In this document: positions 31,501 through 38,100 of the stretch, in pieces | Layout: the number at the start of each line of letters is the position of its first letter | Position numbering within the stretch: position 1 is the stretch's first letter | NCBI GenBank assembly: GCA_965222105.1 | Contig: CBDCTQ010000083.1 | Location: 1-64,000 of the forward strand | Source of the DNA: CALGLS01 sp965222105 | Lineage (GTDB): Bacteria > Bacteroidota > Bacteroidia > Chitinophagales > Saprospiraceae | Direction: 5' to 3' | DNA length: 64,000 nt | Program-made: the position numbers and the translations under genes | The notes under the pieces: generated by a model | What the model was told of the DNA's origin: nothing | Databases searched by the model: none | What the model saw: the letters and a program-made list of their open reading frames with translations, nothing else

Positions 31501-34500
31501 TGTAAATGGTCATTTCTCCATCGCAATAGCCATCGGTGGCGATGCTGTCGTTATAAATGGCTTCTCCAACATTGGTCATACAATTGTCGGATTCATCGGT
31601 CACATCACCGGTTATGCCGAGGTCGTCGGGGTCCTGATCGCAGGAAATGGTGATGTCGGCAGGAACGGTAAAAACGGGCGGAATGGTATCTATCAATTCT
31701 ATTTGTTGGATAAATTCGGTCGTGTTTCCACAACTGTCAGCCAACGTCCAGGTTCTCAAAATAAGGGAGGAGCCCTCGCAGGGAAAGCCTACGGTTACAG
31801 AATCAGAATAGGCCACCTGCAATCCAACGTCACAGTTGTCGCTTATTCCGGTCACCTGGCCAGTGATGGTCAGATCAGTTGGATCAACGCTACAATCAAG
31901 GGTAATATCTTCAGGTGCAGTAAAATCAGGCGGGGTATTGTCTTCGATGGTAATGTATTGCATATGGGTTTCGGTGTTGCCGCAATTGTCGGTCCATGTC
32001 CAGGTTCTTTCAATTACAAAACTATTGGTACAGGATCCGGCAATGATGTTTTCACTGAAAGAAATACTGATTTCATCCGCACAATTATCGTCGACCAAGG
32101 CATTTCCATCAGGGATGGTGTCGTGGCATTGCAGCGTAAGGTCGTCGGGCAATACGATAACAATGGGGTTTTCGGTATCCTGAACCTGAAACTCCTGAAC
32201 GATGGAATCCTGATTATTACAACCGTCGGTAGCGATCCAAACCCGCCGAATGGTGTATTTGTCGGGACATTCGCTGGAAACGGTCGTTTCCGAAAAGGTA
32301 ACATTGACGTTATTATCACAATTGTCGGTAATGATCAAATCCACACCCTGTACAGGCGGCGCCACCAAGGTATCGCATTCGACATAGGGTGCTTCCGACC
32401 CAACAATTATCAAAACAGGGGCGGTGGTATCTTCCAATGTAATGGTTTGCACGGCTGTAGTGGTATTGTTACACTCATCTGTCAACGACCAGGTGCGGGT
32501 AATAACAGCCGCTCCCACACAAGGATCATCAACACTTACCACATCGGTATAAGTAGCTTCGCCAATGTTGCTGTCGCAGGAATCGTACTCATCATACACA
32601 TCGCCGGTGATGGCCAAACTATCGGGGTTGATGTCGCACTCAATAGTGATGTCGGCTGGCACCGAAAAAACAGGTGGAATCGTATCTATTACGGTGATGG
32701 TTTGGGTGGCAGTAGCGGAGTTACCGCAGTCATCGGTGGCCACCCAGGTTCTGATGACATTGTATTCGCCATCGCAACTGGAGGAAGAATCTGTGACATC
32801 GGAATAAGTAGCCACCACGATATCCGAATCACAGTCGTCAACGATGTTGGTCACTTCACCAGTAATGGTGAGATCGTCGATATCGTCGGTACAATCAATA
32901 GTTACATCGCCCGCTACGTCGAAGGTGGGCGCGGTGGTATCGGTAACCGTGATGAGCTGTGTTTGGGTATTGACGTTGCCACAATGATCGGTCAACACCC
33001 AAACCCGCTGGATCAGGGCACTTCCGGCACAGGGATAGTTGTCGGAAACGATGTCGGTGAAGGTCGCTTCGTCTACATTAATGTCGCAGTTGTCCGACTC
33101 GTCCGTCACATTGCCGGTCAGTGTCAAATCAATTGGGTCGGCATTACAATCGATGGTGATATCGACAGGTACCGTAAAGTCGGGGGGAATGGTATCAAGC
33201 ATGATGGTGGTAGCAATCGTATCGGGTACATTTTCCTGACAAGGCTCTCCCACTACATAAATGGAATCGATGGCCGAACAGCCCGATTCTGCATTGATGA
33301 CTTCCACGTAGTACAACCCTTCCGTTGTGACATATACGTCCTGACTGGTAGAGGTGAAACCACCCGGCCCCGTCCACGAGTAAAGGTATCCGTCGGGATG
33401 AGCCGTCAGATGGGTGGCCGCATTGCAATCGTAATTGGTTTCAAAACTAATGTCGGCCCCTGGGGGATAAATGAATCCATTTATTACTACAATGGTGTCG
33501 ATGGCCCCTTCACAACCTTCGATCAAGGTACTGGTAACGATATAGGTTCCGGGTTCATCAACGGTGATGGTCCAATGATTGGGGTTGGTGAGTATATTGC
33601 CGTCTACGGTGGTCCAGGAATAATAGGCGCCGGGTATGGTGTCTTGCACAAAAAGATCAATAACCGGCTCATAGCAATTAACTGTATCCTGCGCGATGGT
33701 GGTAACCGGGATTTCCGTTGTATAGTTAAAAGGAAAAGGCCCGGCAAAGTCTTTGAGCTGGGCGGTGAAAGAGTTGGATGAACGGGCTTTGAAGATGATG
33801 TTGCTGTAGGGCAGCTCACAAATATTGGTTCCATTGGAATTGTAAAGCAAAACGGGGTCGATACCAAAAACGGTCAGATCGAGCCCTACTTCCACAAATT
33901 GATAGGCATCGTAGAAAAGGCTATAGGTGGCCGAAGAGTTGAGTGTACCCCAGGGAGGGCCTGCGCTAAAGTCGGGGTTGCCCAACCCGCATCCGTAAAG
34001 AGAGCCGGTGGGAATCTCAATATCGGCATAGCCAAAGGCCGCTCCATTTCCGTCGCCGTCGAATTCGCCACCGAAGTTGAAAGTGGCCGGGTCGGTATTC
34101 AAAAAATCGAAACGACTGACCCATATCCGAAGTTGAATTACGGGAGAAGAATTGGAAGAGAATTCGCAGGTAGTGATCATATCTCCTACCTTGATGATAT
34201 TGCCGAAAGCATCAAAAGCCCAGGCGGTATGGCCGGCATCCGGTCCACCTGAAGGAAAACCGTTGACGGCATCGTAGGTCATTTCCTGGACATATAGTTC
34301 GGCATCGAAATAACTCTCTCCATTGGTGGCAATCCGGGAAAAACCCAAATACAGCCATAAATTATCAGTAATGTTGAGTCCATCTCTTCGGAGGTGAGCG
34401 TAACAGTCGATGAGGTCGTTTTTGCCCAATACATTGTGAGGCCCGTCGTCCCAGATATCGGGGTCTTCCCCGTTTTTACTGGCTTGTTTGAAACTGGTCA

Positions 34501-34942
34501 GGTCGGTAGCGCCGTTGCCTCCGTAATAATCTCTCGCGTAGGAAGCGTCGTGGAGTCTTCTTCCATTAACCACCGAGTTTTTGGGATAGGCCATGCCTTG
34601 CAGCCAAACGACATTGTTTCCCGCCTGAATGCCTTGCTGGATCAACCAGCCACCGGTGGTGTCGATCACTCCCACGCCGGGTGAGCCGTTTTCCCAAAAC
34701 CAGTCGTCGGTAGTCGTTACGGGGGCGGCTGCATTTCCATAAAGGGAAATATTGGCACGGGTATCGGCATCAATTCCAAATCCGGCTTCATCGCAACCGT
34801 TTTGCAGTGTTTGGGCGTTTAAATCGGGCGAGCACAAAATTATCCCCCCAAAGATCATCATTTGGCTCAACCTTTTAAAAAACAATTGTAAATTTTTGTG
34901 CATATGTACCAGCTTGTTACAGTGAATTTTGTCTTGTCGCAT
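13538..34942 (-). CDS. 7134-aa T9SS type B giant adhesin-like protein with about 100 tandem 51-aa repeats
   Basis: Predicted cell-surface adhesin. The start is ATG at 34942 or, more like a signal peptide, ATG at 34903 (MHKNLQLFFKRLSQMM...), with cleavage after SPDLNAQ. Residues 45-480 form an unrecognised N-terminal domain rich in Gly and aromatic residues. About 13 HYR-like modules of ~80 residues follow (residues ~580-1670; each DTxxPxF..PxDITI(D/S/E)C ... DNC ... RTW ... D(A/E)CGN). An Ig-like module is next (YQWQFSPDGGATW). About 100 copies of a 51-residue repeat span ~1780-6885. Two Ig-like modules and a type B sorting domain (NFITPNGDSYNDEL, IRIYNRWGELVF) end the protein. Each 51-aa unit has an ICxGDxYxVGDSxY segment and a GCDS segment, giving two cysteines 28 residues apart. 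A PorP/SprF gene follows. The repeat DNA is so uniform that copy number in any assembly may be wrong. Confidence 0.92.
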   Translation of the reverse strand: MRQDKIHCNKLVHMHKNLQLFFKRLSQMMIFGGIILCSPDLNAQTLQNGCDEAGFGIDADTRANISLYGNAAAPVTTTDDWFWENGSPGVGVIDTTGGWLIQQGIQAGNNVVWLQGMAYPKNSVVNGRRLHDASYARDYYGGNGATDLTSFKQASKNGEDPDIWDDGPHNVLGKNDLIDCYAHLRRDGLNITDNLWLYLGFSRIATNGESYFDAELYVQEMTYDAVNGFPSGGPDAGHTAWAFDAFGNIIKVGDMITTCEFSSNSSPVIQLRIWVSRFDFLNTDPATFNFGGEFDGDGNGAAFGYADIEIPTGSLYGCGLGNPDFSAGPPWGTLNSSATYSLFYDAYQFVEVGLDLTVFGIDPVLLYNSNGTNICELPYSNIIFKARSSNSFTAQLKDFAGPFPFNYTTEIPVTTIAQDTVNCYEPVIDLFVQDTIPGAYYSWTTVDGNILTNPNHWTITVDEPGTYIVTSTLIEGCEGAIDTIVVINGFIYPPGADISFETNYDCNAATHLTAHPDGYLYSWTGPGGFTSTSQDVYVTTEGLYYVEVINAESGCSAIDSIYVVGEPCQENVPDTIATTIMLDTIPPDFTVPVDITIDCNADPIDLTLTGNVTDESDNCDINVDEATFTDIVSDNYPCAGSALIQRVWVLTDHCGNVNTQTQLITVTDTTAPTFDVAGDVTIDCTDDIDDLTITGEVTNIVDDCDSDIVVATYSDVTDSSSSCDGEYNVIRTWVATDDCGNSATATQTITVIDTIPPVFSVPADITIECDINPDSLAITGDVYDEYDSCDSNIGEATYTDVVSVDDPCVGAAVITRTWSLTDECNNTTTAVQTITLEDTTAPVLIIVGSEAPYVECDTLVAPPVQGVDLIITDNCDNNVNVTFSETTVSSECPDKYTIRRVWIATDGCNNQDSIVQEFQVQDTENPIVIVLPDDLTLQCHDTIPDGNALVDDNCADEISISFSENIIAGSCTNSFVIERTWTWTDNCGNTETHMQYITIEDNTPPDFTAPEDITLDCSVDPTDLTITGQVTGISDNCDVGLQVAYSDSVTVGFPCEGSSLILRTWTLADSCGNTTEFIQQIELIDTIPPVFTVPADITISCDQDPDDLGITGDVTDESDNCMTNVGEAIYNDSIATDGYCDGEMTIYRTWELEDDCGNISTALQTITVEDNTSPTMDPPADITINCTDDPFDLTITGEGVNISDDCSSGVLSSLLNDSLVVSSVCDQNAVLYRTWYLEDACGNDTSYVQIITIQDTVPPVFTAPEDITLDCEQDYNDLLVTGQVDIVSDNCDNNLGEATFSDLVVNDDLCNGGLQIDRTWTMTDACGNSSSIVQHITVVDTVPPLFSVPPDITISCDQEPTDLTITGDVIDESDNCDTNIGEANYSDVIITEGICTGAAIITRTWKLADACGNATSAVQTIILEDTTPPIFSVPADLTLECDQDPYDLSITGDVFDEWDNCTPNIGEAVYEDSILIDSATCLQALTILRYWVLVDGCGNFMQALQTITVEDTHAPAFPVPVDVTLDCGTDYTDLTITGDVTTIADNCDTSTIVPVYADSVVVGLPCDGATTVYRKWSAVDICGNDTLVIQTIVLQDTFPPTILTVPVDTTVNCDAIPLAPTLLPVTDSCGGPVQFAYNEDKTDGPCLDYHTLTRTWTATDDCGNVSTATQLITVINCGPDAEILLGPDTTVCEPDPVSFEVVLTTGYDTPNYQWQFSPDGGATWQDITFGGNFSTYHLFFTSSANEGLYRCLVSNDIGSIHDTLCNVITDEVALFVNQPPPPVELNETICDGDTAYIAGNPYTTTGSYTDTISAINGCDSIITLNLTVNPIYNETVDTMICQGDSYQVGDSTYTSAGTHTTVMSTIDGCDSTIVLNLTVNPIYNETVDTMICQGDSYQVGDSTYTSAGTHTTVMSTVDGCDSIIVLNLTVNPIYNETVDTMICMGDSYQVGDSTYTTTGTHTTVMSTIDGCDSTIVLNLTVNPIYNETVDTMICQGDSYQVGDSTYTTAGTHTTVMSTIDGCDSTIVLNLTVNPIYNETVDTMICQGDSYQVGDSTYTSAGTHTTVMSTVEGCDSTIVLNLTVNPIYNETVDTMICQGDSYQVGDSTYTTAGTHTTVMSTIDGCDSTIVLNLTVNPIYNETVDTMICQGDSYQVGDSTYTTAGTHTTVMSTIDGCDSTIVLNLMVNPIYNETVDTMICQGDSYQVGDSTYTTAGTHTTVMSTIDGCDSTIVLNLTVNPIYNETVDTMICQGDSYQVGDSTYTTAGTHTTVMSTIDGCDSTIVLNLMVNPIYNETVDTMICQGDSYQVGDSTYTTAGTHTTVMSTIDGCDSTIVLNLTVNPIYNETVDTMICQGDSYQVGDSTYTTAGTHTTMMSTIDGCDSTIVLNLTVNPIYNETVDTMICQGDSYQVGDSTYTSAGTHTTVMSTIDGCDSTIVLNLTVNPIYNETVDTMICMGDSYQVGDSIYTTTGTHTTVMSTIDGCDSTIVLNLTVNPIYNETVDTMICQGDSYQVGDSTYTSAGTHTTVMSTVDGCDSTIVLNLTVNPIYNETVDTMICQGDSYQVGDSTYTTAGTHTTVMSTIDGCDSTIVLNLTVNPIYNETVDTMICQGDSYQVGDSTYTSAGTHTTVMSTVDGCDSTIVLNLTVNPIYNETVDTMICQGDSYQVGDSTYTTAGTHTTMMSTIDGCDSTIVLNLTVNPIYNETVDTMICQGDSYQVGDSTYTTAGTHTTVMSTVDGCDSIIVLNLTVNPIYNETVDTMICQGDSYQVGDSTYTSAGTHTTVMSTIDGCDSTIVLNLTVNPIYNETVDTMICQGDSYQVGDSTYTSAGTHTTVMSTIDGCDSTIVLNLTVNPIYNETVDTMICQGDSYQVGDSTYTSAGTHTTVMSTIDGCDSTIVLNLTVNPIYNETVDTMICQGDSYQVGDSTYTSAGTHTTVMSTIDGCDSTIVLNLTVNPIYNETVDTMICMGDSYQVGDSIYTTTGTHTTVMSTIDGCDSTIVLNLTVNPIYNETVDTMICQGDSYQVGDSTYTSAGTHTTVMSTVDGCDSTIVLNLTVNPIYNETVDTMICQGDSYQVGDSTYTTAGTHTTMMSTIDGCDSTIVLNLTVNPIYNETVDTMICQGDSYQVGDSTYTTAGTHTTMMSTIDGCDSTIVLNLTVNPIYNETVDTMICQGDSYQVGDSTYTTAGTHTTVMSTIDGCDSTIVLNLTVNPIYNETVDTMICQGDSYQVGDSTYTTAGTHTTVMSTVDGCDSTIVLNLTVNPIYNETVDTMICQGDSYQVGDSTYTSTGTHTTVMSTIDGCDSTIVLNLTVNPIYNETVDTMICQGDSYQVGDSTYTTAGTHTTVMSTIDGCDSTIVLNLTVNPIYNETVDTMICEGGSYQVGDSTYTTTGTWTTTLTTAAGCDSTVVLNLTVNPEITTTLDTMICEGGSIQVGDSTYTTSGSWTTTLTTADGCDSTVVLNLTVNPEITTTLDTMICEGGSIQVGDSTYTTSGSWTTTLTTADGCDSTVVLNLTVNPEITTTLDTMICEGGNIQVGDSTYTTSGSWTTTLTTADGCDSTVVLNLTVNPEITTTLDTMICEGGNIQVGDSTYTTSGSWTTTLTTADGCDSTVVLNLTVNPEITTTLDTMICEGGSIQVGDSTYTTSGSWTTTLTTADGCDSTVVLNLTVNPEITTTLDTMICEGGSIQVGDSTYTTSGSWTTTLTTADGCDSTVVLNLTVNPEITTTLDTMICEGGSIQVGDSTYTTSGSWTTTLTTADGCDSTIVLNLTVNPEITETLDTMICEGGSYQVGDSTYTTTGTWTTTLTTADGCDSTIVLNLTVSPEITETLDTMICEGGSYQVGDSIYTTAGTWTTTMTTADGCDSTIVLNLVVNSGFTLDLVESICEGDTYQIGDSVYTTTGTWTTVMTSVNGCDSIINLDLTVYPVYEDSISAVICTGGQFIVGDSIYNTAGTHTTTMTSELGCDSIIHVTLSINDAYEITVNEDICEGETYMFGDSIYSVAGTYVDTFTAVVGCDSIVTLNLMVHPVYTENLVEEICQGEGFTVGDSTYTSSGTYTTVLTTAAGCDSTIVLDLTVHPTSALDLVESICEGDTYQIGDSIYTTTGTWTTVMTTVNGCDSIINLDLTVYPIYDETLTESICEGDSYQVGDSIYTTSGTFVTTLATVNGCDSIITLNLTVNPVYTENITEEICHGDSFTVGDSTYTASGTYTTVLTSVAGCDSTIVLDLTVHPTFALDLVESICEGDTYQIGDSIYTTTGTWTTVMTTVNGCDSIINLDLTVYPVYDETLTESICEGDSYQVGDSIYTTSGTFVTTLATVNGCDSIITLNLTVNPVYTENLVEEICQGEGFTVGDSTYTASGTYTTVLTSVAGCDSTIVLDLTVHPTFALDLVESICEGDTYQIGDSIYTTTGTWTTVMTTVNGCDSIINLDLMVYPIYDETLTESICEGDSYQVGDSIYTTSGTFVTTLATVNGCDSIITLNLTVNPVYTENITEEICQGDSFTVGDSTYTSSGTYTTVLTTAAGCDSTIVLDLTVHPTFALDLVESICEGDTYQIGDSIYTTTGTWTTVMTTVNGCDSIINLDLTVYPIYDETLTESICEGDSYQVGDSVYTTSGTFVTTLATVNGCDSLITLNLTVNPVYTENITEEICQGDSFTVGDSTYTASGTYTTVLTTVAGCDSTIVLDLTVHPTFALDLVESICEGDTYQIGDSIYTTTGTWTTTMTSINGCDSIINLDLTVYPIYDETLTESICEGDSYQIGDSIYTTSGTFVTTLATVNGCDSIITLNLTVNPVYTENLVEEICQGEGFTVGDSTYTASGTYTTVLTTAAGCDSTIVLDLTVHPIFALDLVESICEGDTYQIGDSIYTTTGTWTTTMTTVNGCDSIINLDLTVYPIYDETLTESICEGDSYQVGDSIYTTSGTFVTTLATVNGCDSIITLNLTVNPVYTENITEEICQGDSFTVGDSTYTASGTYTTVLTTAAGCDSTIVLDLTVHPTFALDLVESICEGDTYQIGDSIYTTTGTWTTTMTSINGCDSIINLDLTVYPIYDETLTESICEGDSYQIGDSIYTTSGTFVTTLATLNGCDSIITLNLTVNPVYTENLVEEICQGEGFTVGDSTYTASGTYTTVLTTAAGCDSTIVLDLTVHPTFALDLVESICEGDTYQIGDSIYTTTGTWTTTMTTVNGCDSIINLDLTVYPIYDETLTESICEGESYQVGDSIYTTNGTFVTTLATVNGCDSLITLNLTVNPVYTENITEEICEGDSFMVGDSTYTSSGTYTTVLTTAAGCDSTIVLDLTVHPTFALDLVESICEGDTYQIGDSIYTTTGTWTTTMTTVNGCDSIINLDLTVYPIYDETLTESICEGESYQVGDSIYTTNGTFVTTLATVNGCDSLITLNLTVNPVYTENITEEICEGDSFMVGDSTYTSSGTYTTVLTTAAGCDSTIVLDLTVHPTFALDLVESICEGDTYQICDSIYTTTGTWTTTMTTVNGCDSIINLDLTVYPVYDETLTESICEGDSYQVGDSIYTTSGTYTMTLATVNGCDSLITLNLTVNPVYTENLVEEICQGDSFTVGDSTYTASGTYTTVLTTVAGCDSTIVLDLTVHPTFALDLVESICEGDTYQIGDSIYTTTGTWTTVMTTVNGCDSIINLDLTVYPIYDETLTESICEGDSYQIGDSIYTTSGTFVTTLATMNGCDSIITLNLTVNPVYTENITEEICEGDSFMVGDSTYTSSGTYTTVLTTAAGCDSTIVLDLTVHPTFALDLVESICEGDTYQIGDSIYTTTGTWTTVMTTVNGCDSIINLDLTVYPVYDETLTESICEGDSYQVGDSIYTTSGTFVTTLATVNGCDSIITLNLTVNPVYTENLVEEICQGEGFTVGDSTYTASGTYTTVLTSVAGCDSTIVLDLTVHPTFALDLVESICEGDTYQIGDSIYTTTGTWTTVMTTVNGCDSIINLDLTVYPVYDETLTESICEGDSYQVGDSIYTTSGTFVTTLATVNGCDSIITLNLTVNPVYTENLVEEICQGEGFTVGDSTYTASGTYTTVLTSVAGCDSTIVLDLTVHPTFALDLVESICEGDTYQIGDSIYTTTGTWTTVMTTVNGCDSIINLDLMVYPIYDETLTESICEGDSYQVGDSIYTTSGTFVTTLATVNGCDSIITLNLTVNPVYTENLVEEICQGEGFTVGDSTYTSSGTYTTVLTTAAGCDSTIVLDLTVHPTFALDLVESICQGDTYQIGDSIYTTTGTWTTTMTTVNGCDSIINLDLTVYPIYDETLTESICEGDSYQVGDSIYTTSGTFVTTLATVNGCDSIITLNLTVNPVYTENLVEEICQGEGFTVGDSTYTASGTYTTVLTSVAGCDSTIVLDLTVHPTFALDLVESICEGDTYQIGDSIYTTTGTWTTTMTTVNGCDSIINLDLTVYPIYDETLTESICEGDSYQVGDSIYTTSGVYTTTLYTDEGCDSIVTLNLTVHPVSAVSISDTICEGDQYVVGDSIYTTSGTYTTVLTTAVGCDSVVTLDLTVYPSYTENIDATICEGESYTVGNEVYNATGVWSTTLETVDGCDSIVVLNLVVHPTYDETLTASICEGDSYPVGDSIYTTSGTYTTIMSTVAGCDSIVTVDLTVLPVSVEQIADAICEGEEYVVGDSIYTTSGIYTTVMSTVGGCDSTVVLDLTVHPTYTENIAATICAGGQYEVGNSVYDTEGVWVTNILTANGCDSTVILTLTVNDPVAELLEESICQGENYFFDGVWVTDQGVYYDTLSAANGCDSVVVLQLFVENTEVITQELGICEGDSLFVGGAYQTTGGMYTDTYTSGTGAGCDSVVHTTLVVWESMEVEETHFICEGDSMYLIDAYYSNDTILSVNYNTYHGCDSVVVMYLEVLPAIELLGEDYEICLGESVELSVMGADEVHWSPINGLSCVNCSNPQASPTTTTTYTVTAEGCQGEVVSTTVTVVVNDLPDLNIISDKDRNIVLGDTVVLQAVSNDPFAVISWTDSEGNVHCEDCNTIEVMPVPGMDYIATAYNADGCEVVELIDFNVRNDCDEGILEVPNFITPNGDSYNDELEIRANFFNEVSLIRIYNRWGELVFETKNVTTEFWDGTFLGKPLNPDVYVYYIEGFCLNGDPFLKKGNVTILK
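15660..22890 (-). repeat. Higher-order repeat: about 16 copies of a 459-bp trimer of 51-aa units
   Basis: Three distinct unit types alternate in fixed order in the protein: YDETLTESICEGDSY, then YTEN(I/L)xEEICxG, then FALDLVESICEGDTY. A signature of the third type (ending near GTGTAGATCGAATCGCCGAT on the plus strand) recurs every 459 bp from 15763 to 22648, which is 16 occurrences without a slip. This is the same logic as alpha-satellite higher-order repeats, but in coding DNA. Confidence 0.93.
23330..24858 (-). repeat. Block of about 10 homogeneous 153-bp units (TTTLDTMICEGG type)
   Basis: Roughly ten units with (T/E)TLDTMICEGGS(I/Y)QVGDS and GSWTTTLTTADGCDSTVVLNLTVNPE follow each other. 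The central copies are nearly identical at the DNA level. The block sits between the trimer block and the NETVDTM block. Confidence 0.9.
24858..29450 (-). repeat. Block of 30 homogeneous 153-bp units (NETVDTMICQGDS type)
   Basis: The plus-strand string TAGATCGGATTTACC begins at 24858 and its 30th-period partner at 29448, exactly 30 x 153 bp apart. Units differ by a few substitutions only (for example T/S after YT, I/V before DGCDS, CMGD versus CQGD). A two-unit (306-bp) duplication can be seen at 28083 and 28389. Confidence 0.93.
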
Positions 34943-35072
34943 AAGCGGGGAGCGGAAAGGCAGGCGTCATGAGGGATGACAAGGCAGTTTTTACTGTTCA
35001 ACTTATATACCAAAAATGCGATCAGGGCCAGAAGAATGGGAAGGAAGTTAAAGACTTGGGGGTAATTTCAAA

Positions 35073-35110
35073 TAAAAAAAGCCCCCTCCCCGCCGAAGCG
35101 AGGAAGAGGC
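35073..35110 (-). terminator. Rho-independent terminator with UUCG loop after the 2279-aa gene
   Basis: On the minus strand GCCTCTTCCTCGC pairs with GCGGGGAGGGGGC across a TTCG tetraloop: 13 pairs, three of them G-U. Seven or eight T residues with one A follow. It lies about 65 nt after the stop codon at 35176. Confidence 0.92.
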
Positions 35111-35175
35111 CATCCCAAAAACCGATTTCAAAGCATATCTTTAAAAATGGGCTTCTGAGTATATCCTAAGAGCGA

Positions 35176-38100
35176 TTACTCAATGATGATCATCTTCTTA
35201 GTAGCAGAGTCGGTGTCTGTCTCCAGTGTATAGTACAATACACCGGTTCCAGCCAGGTCACCGCGGTTCAATGAAATCTCATTGTAACCTTTGGCAAACT
35301 CACCATCAACTGATTTCAGAACGCGACCAGCAACATCGTACACCTTCAAAGTGGCAGTAGTAGCTTCAGGCAGGCTGAATCCGATCACTGTTTCATCTTT
35401 GAATGGGTTCGGTGTGTTCTGGTAGAGGTCGAAACCGTTGGCGGCAACCACTCCGTTTTCAGAGTTGTACTCGATGGCAACGCCCATCAGCTCCAACTCA
35501 GCGTTGTAAGCTTCAGAAACGGTGTATCGAGAGCTGATACTCATTACGTCGCTCAACTGAGCAGCAGACTTAGCCGTGAAGGTAACGCTGAATACTACAT
35601 CACTGTCTTTCAGAGCAGTAGCTTCTGAGTTGTTCCAGCTGGTAGTGATAACGCCTTCGTTCACTTTGCTAAGACCAAAGTTCGCAGCAGTCAAATCAAC
35701 CAGGCTTCCAGCGTTGACGTCAACAAATTCAACTGCATCCTGATCGAATGACAGAGAGAATTGGTAACCCATAACGTTGGCAAAGTCCTTAGCAGTAAAT
35801 TCAACCGTGTACTCCTCACCGGCAACCATTTTCTGGTCGTCGACGCGGAATACCAAATCATCAACAGTAGTACGATCTTCTCCACCTACAAGGCTGTTCG
35901 GAATGGCACTTGCATTCACATCACCGGTTTTGATACCGATGTAGTCAGCGATCTCAACACCAGCAAGGTTGTTGATGTTGGTCACTTCCGGGAAGGAAGT
36001 AGCCCATGGGTTGGCTGGGTTGTCGAAAACGAAGTCCGCTTCAACGAATCTCCAAGAAGTGTTGTTCTGGAATTCGGTGTTGATGAAGAGGATCAATTTA
36101 CGCAGTTCAACCATGTCGAAGGTAGTGATGGTACCGGAGTTGTTAACGTCGGCAGCGATCAATTTGTACGGAGAATCGAGCAATTGCAATTCGAGAATGT
36201 GCTTGCTGATCAATACAAGGTCGTAAGTAGATACACCATTCAGTGGGTCGAGATTCATCTCAGGAGTCACCTCGTAGTTGTAACCCAGTGGCAATCCTGG
36301 CATTCCGTACAGACCGGTGTTGTCGGTGTATACAGATGATGGGATACCTGGTGCATTACCAGTTACAGAAACTTGTACATCTTCTACACTTTCGGTCATT
36401 TCGGTCTCGATAGAACCATTGATGGCACCTTGTGGGCCAGATCCGTCACAAACGCCCATGTTGTCTTCCAACAGGATGTAAGTGCTGACATAAGACCAGT
36501 TGTTGGCACAGTCTTTCACCCACAGGTCAACCGGGATGTTAGAACCGTACAGGTCGAGATCGTCACAAGTGAAGTTGTAGTGATCGGCAGTTGGAGGAGC
36601 TGATTGTCCAGGTCCGCCAGAAGGAACGCCGATGCGGTAGTCGCAGATGTCGTTACAGTTGTCGAAAGAACCGTTGTCGAGGTCGGTCGCCCAAACGTCG
36701 GCATTTGCTTGCTGACCGAGGTCAACAGCCAAGCCGTTGAGAGCGTAAGCAGTAGGACCGTCGCAGTCTTCAACGATGAAGAGGTACTCGCAGGCAGTGA
36801 TGTTGCCACAACCATCTTCTACAGTCCACTTGATGAGGTGAGTTCCCTCAGGAGCATGTGGGTGATAGAAGTCACTTGGATCCTGGTCAACAGCAGGCAA
36901 TCCGAATGGCTGGTTAACGGCAGGTCCGATGTCATCGGTACCGTCATTGTACAGGTCAACCCAGTAAGAGTAGTTCAGTTCAGCTTCAGGAGTACAGTCG
37001 TCAGAAGCAACCGCTTCGAGCAGTACGTCAGCCAGACAGTTACCACCAGTGCTGGAGTCGATGCAGAATTCCTGATCGTCGCAGCTATCAAATTCAGGAG
37101 CACTAGAGTTCTCCACTTTGATGATCTGCTCATACGTCCAGATACCAACCGGTGGGTTGACGTTGTTGTCGTACTGGCACCAGTCGATGATCGTCCAGGT
37201 ACGCAGTATTTTGTAACAAGCATCATCAACGATGGGCAGTGGCAGGTCTTGGTAAGTGACTGCTACCAGAGAACAAGTGTTGTCGTCAACGATCGGCTCA
37301 CCCGTTTGGGCAGGATCGGTCAAGGCATCACAAGTGGTCAGGGTAGCATCGCAAGGCCATACTACGTCGTCGCCATTGTTGAATCCATTACAGAAAGTAT
37401 CGGTAATATTGAAAGGATCGTTGTTCACAACAGTCAAACGCTGAACGCAAACATCGGTACGTCCACCACCGTCAACGGCAGTGTAGAAACGGTTGATCCA
37501 AGGCTCTGTGATACCACATTCGTTGATGCTTCCAACGTCGCGGATGTATACAGTAGCTTCGCAATTGTCGTAAGCATTGGCATAGTAGCCAACGAAAGTA
37601 GTGTCGTTGTCGGCATTACCCGGGCCGTTCAACTCAACGTAGTAAGCAGGAGCACCGGTGCCATTTTGGTTCAAGCCATCAATTGGCAGATCAGAAGGCA
37701 CATTGTAGTACTCAGAGCACTCATACGTTTTATCGGCAGGACAAGTAACAACAGGATCCAGCTTGTCATCAACAGTGATGGTCACCATGCAGGTGTTGCT
37801 GTTTCCGTGGATGTCGGTTACGCGGAATTCAACCAGGTGCTCACCTCCTACATCGCAGCAAGCGAAAGGAACGGCTGGGTACCAGAAGGTCATACCACGG
37901 TCGCGTTGGTTGACGAGTCCGTTTGGAATCTCGTCGATACCAGGACCATTGGTCGTCCAGTCGAAGTCAATACAAGGAGTAGGAGGAGTCATACGACGTA
38001 CTTCCATGCTTTCGATCTCACAGTTGTCGTAGCTACCATCGTCGAAAGTTGTTGCGTACACCAGAGTAGGCTCCTCAGTAGTCAGAGAAACAACGTGGTA

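Noticed and set aside
13538..34942. SprB repeats (Pfam-type) in the 7134-aa protein
   Set aside because: The 51-aa unit lacks the Gly-Gly-x-x-Pro-Tyr pattern of SprB repeats; only the sorting domain and the neighbouring PorP/SprF gene link it to SprB.
34969..35169. 66-codon plus-strand frame between two giant genes
   Set aside because: It runs through the minus-strand terminator and has no features of a gene.
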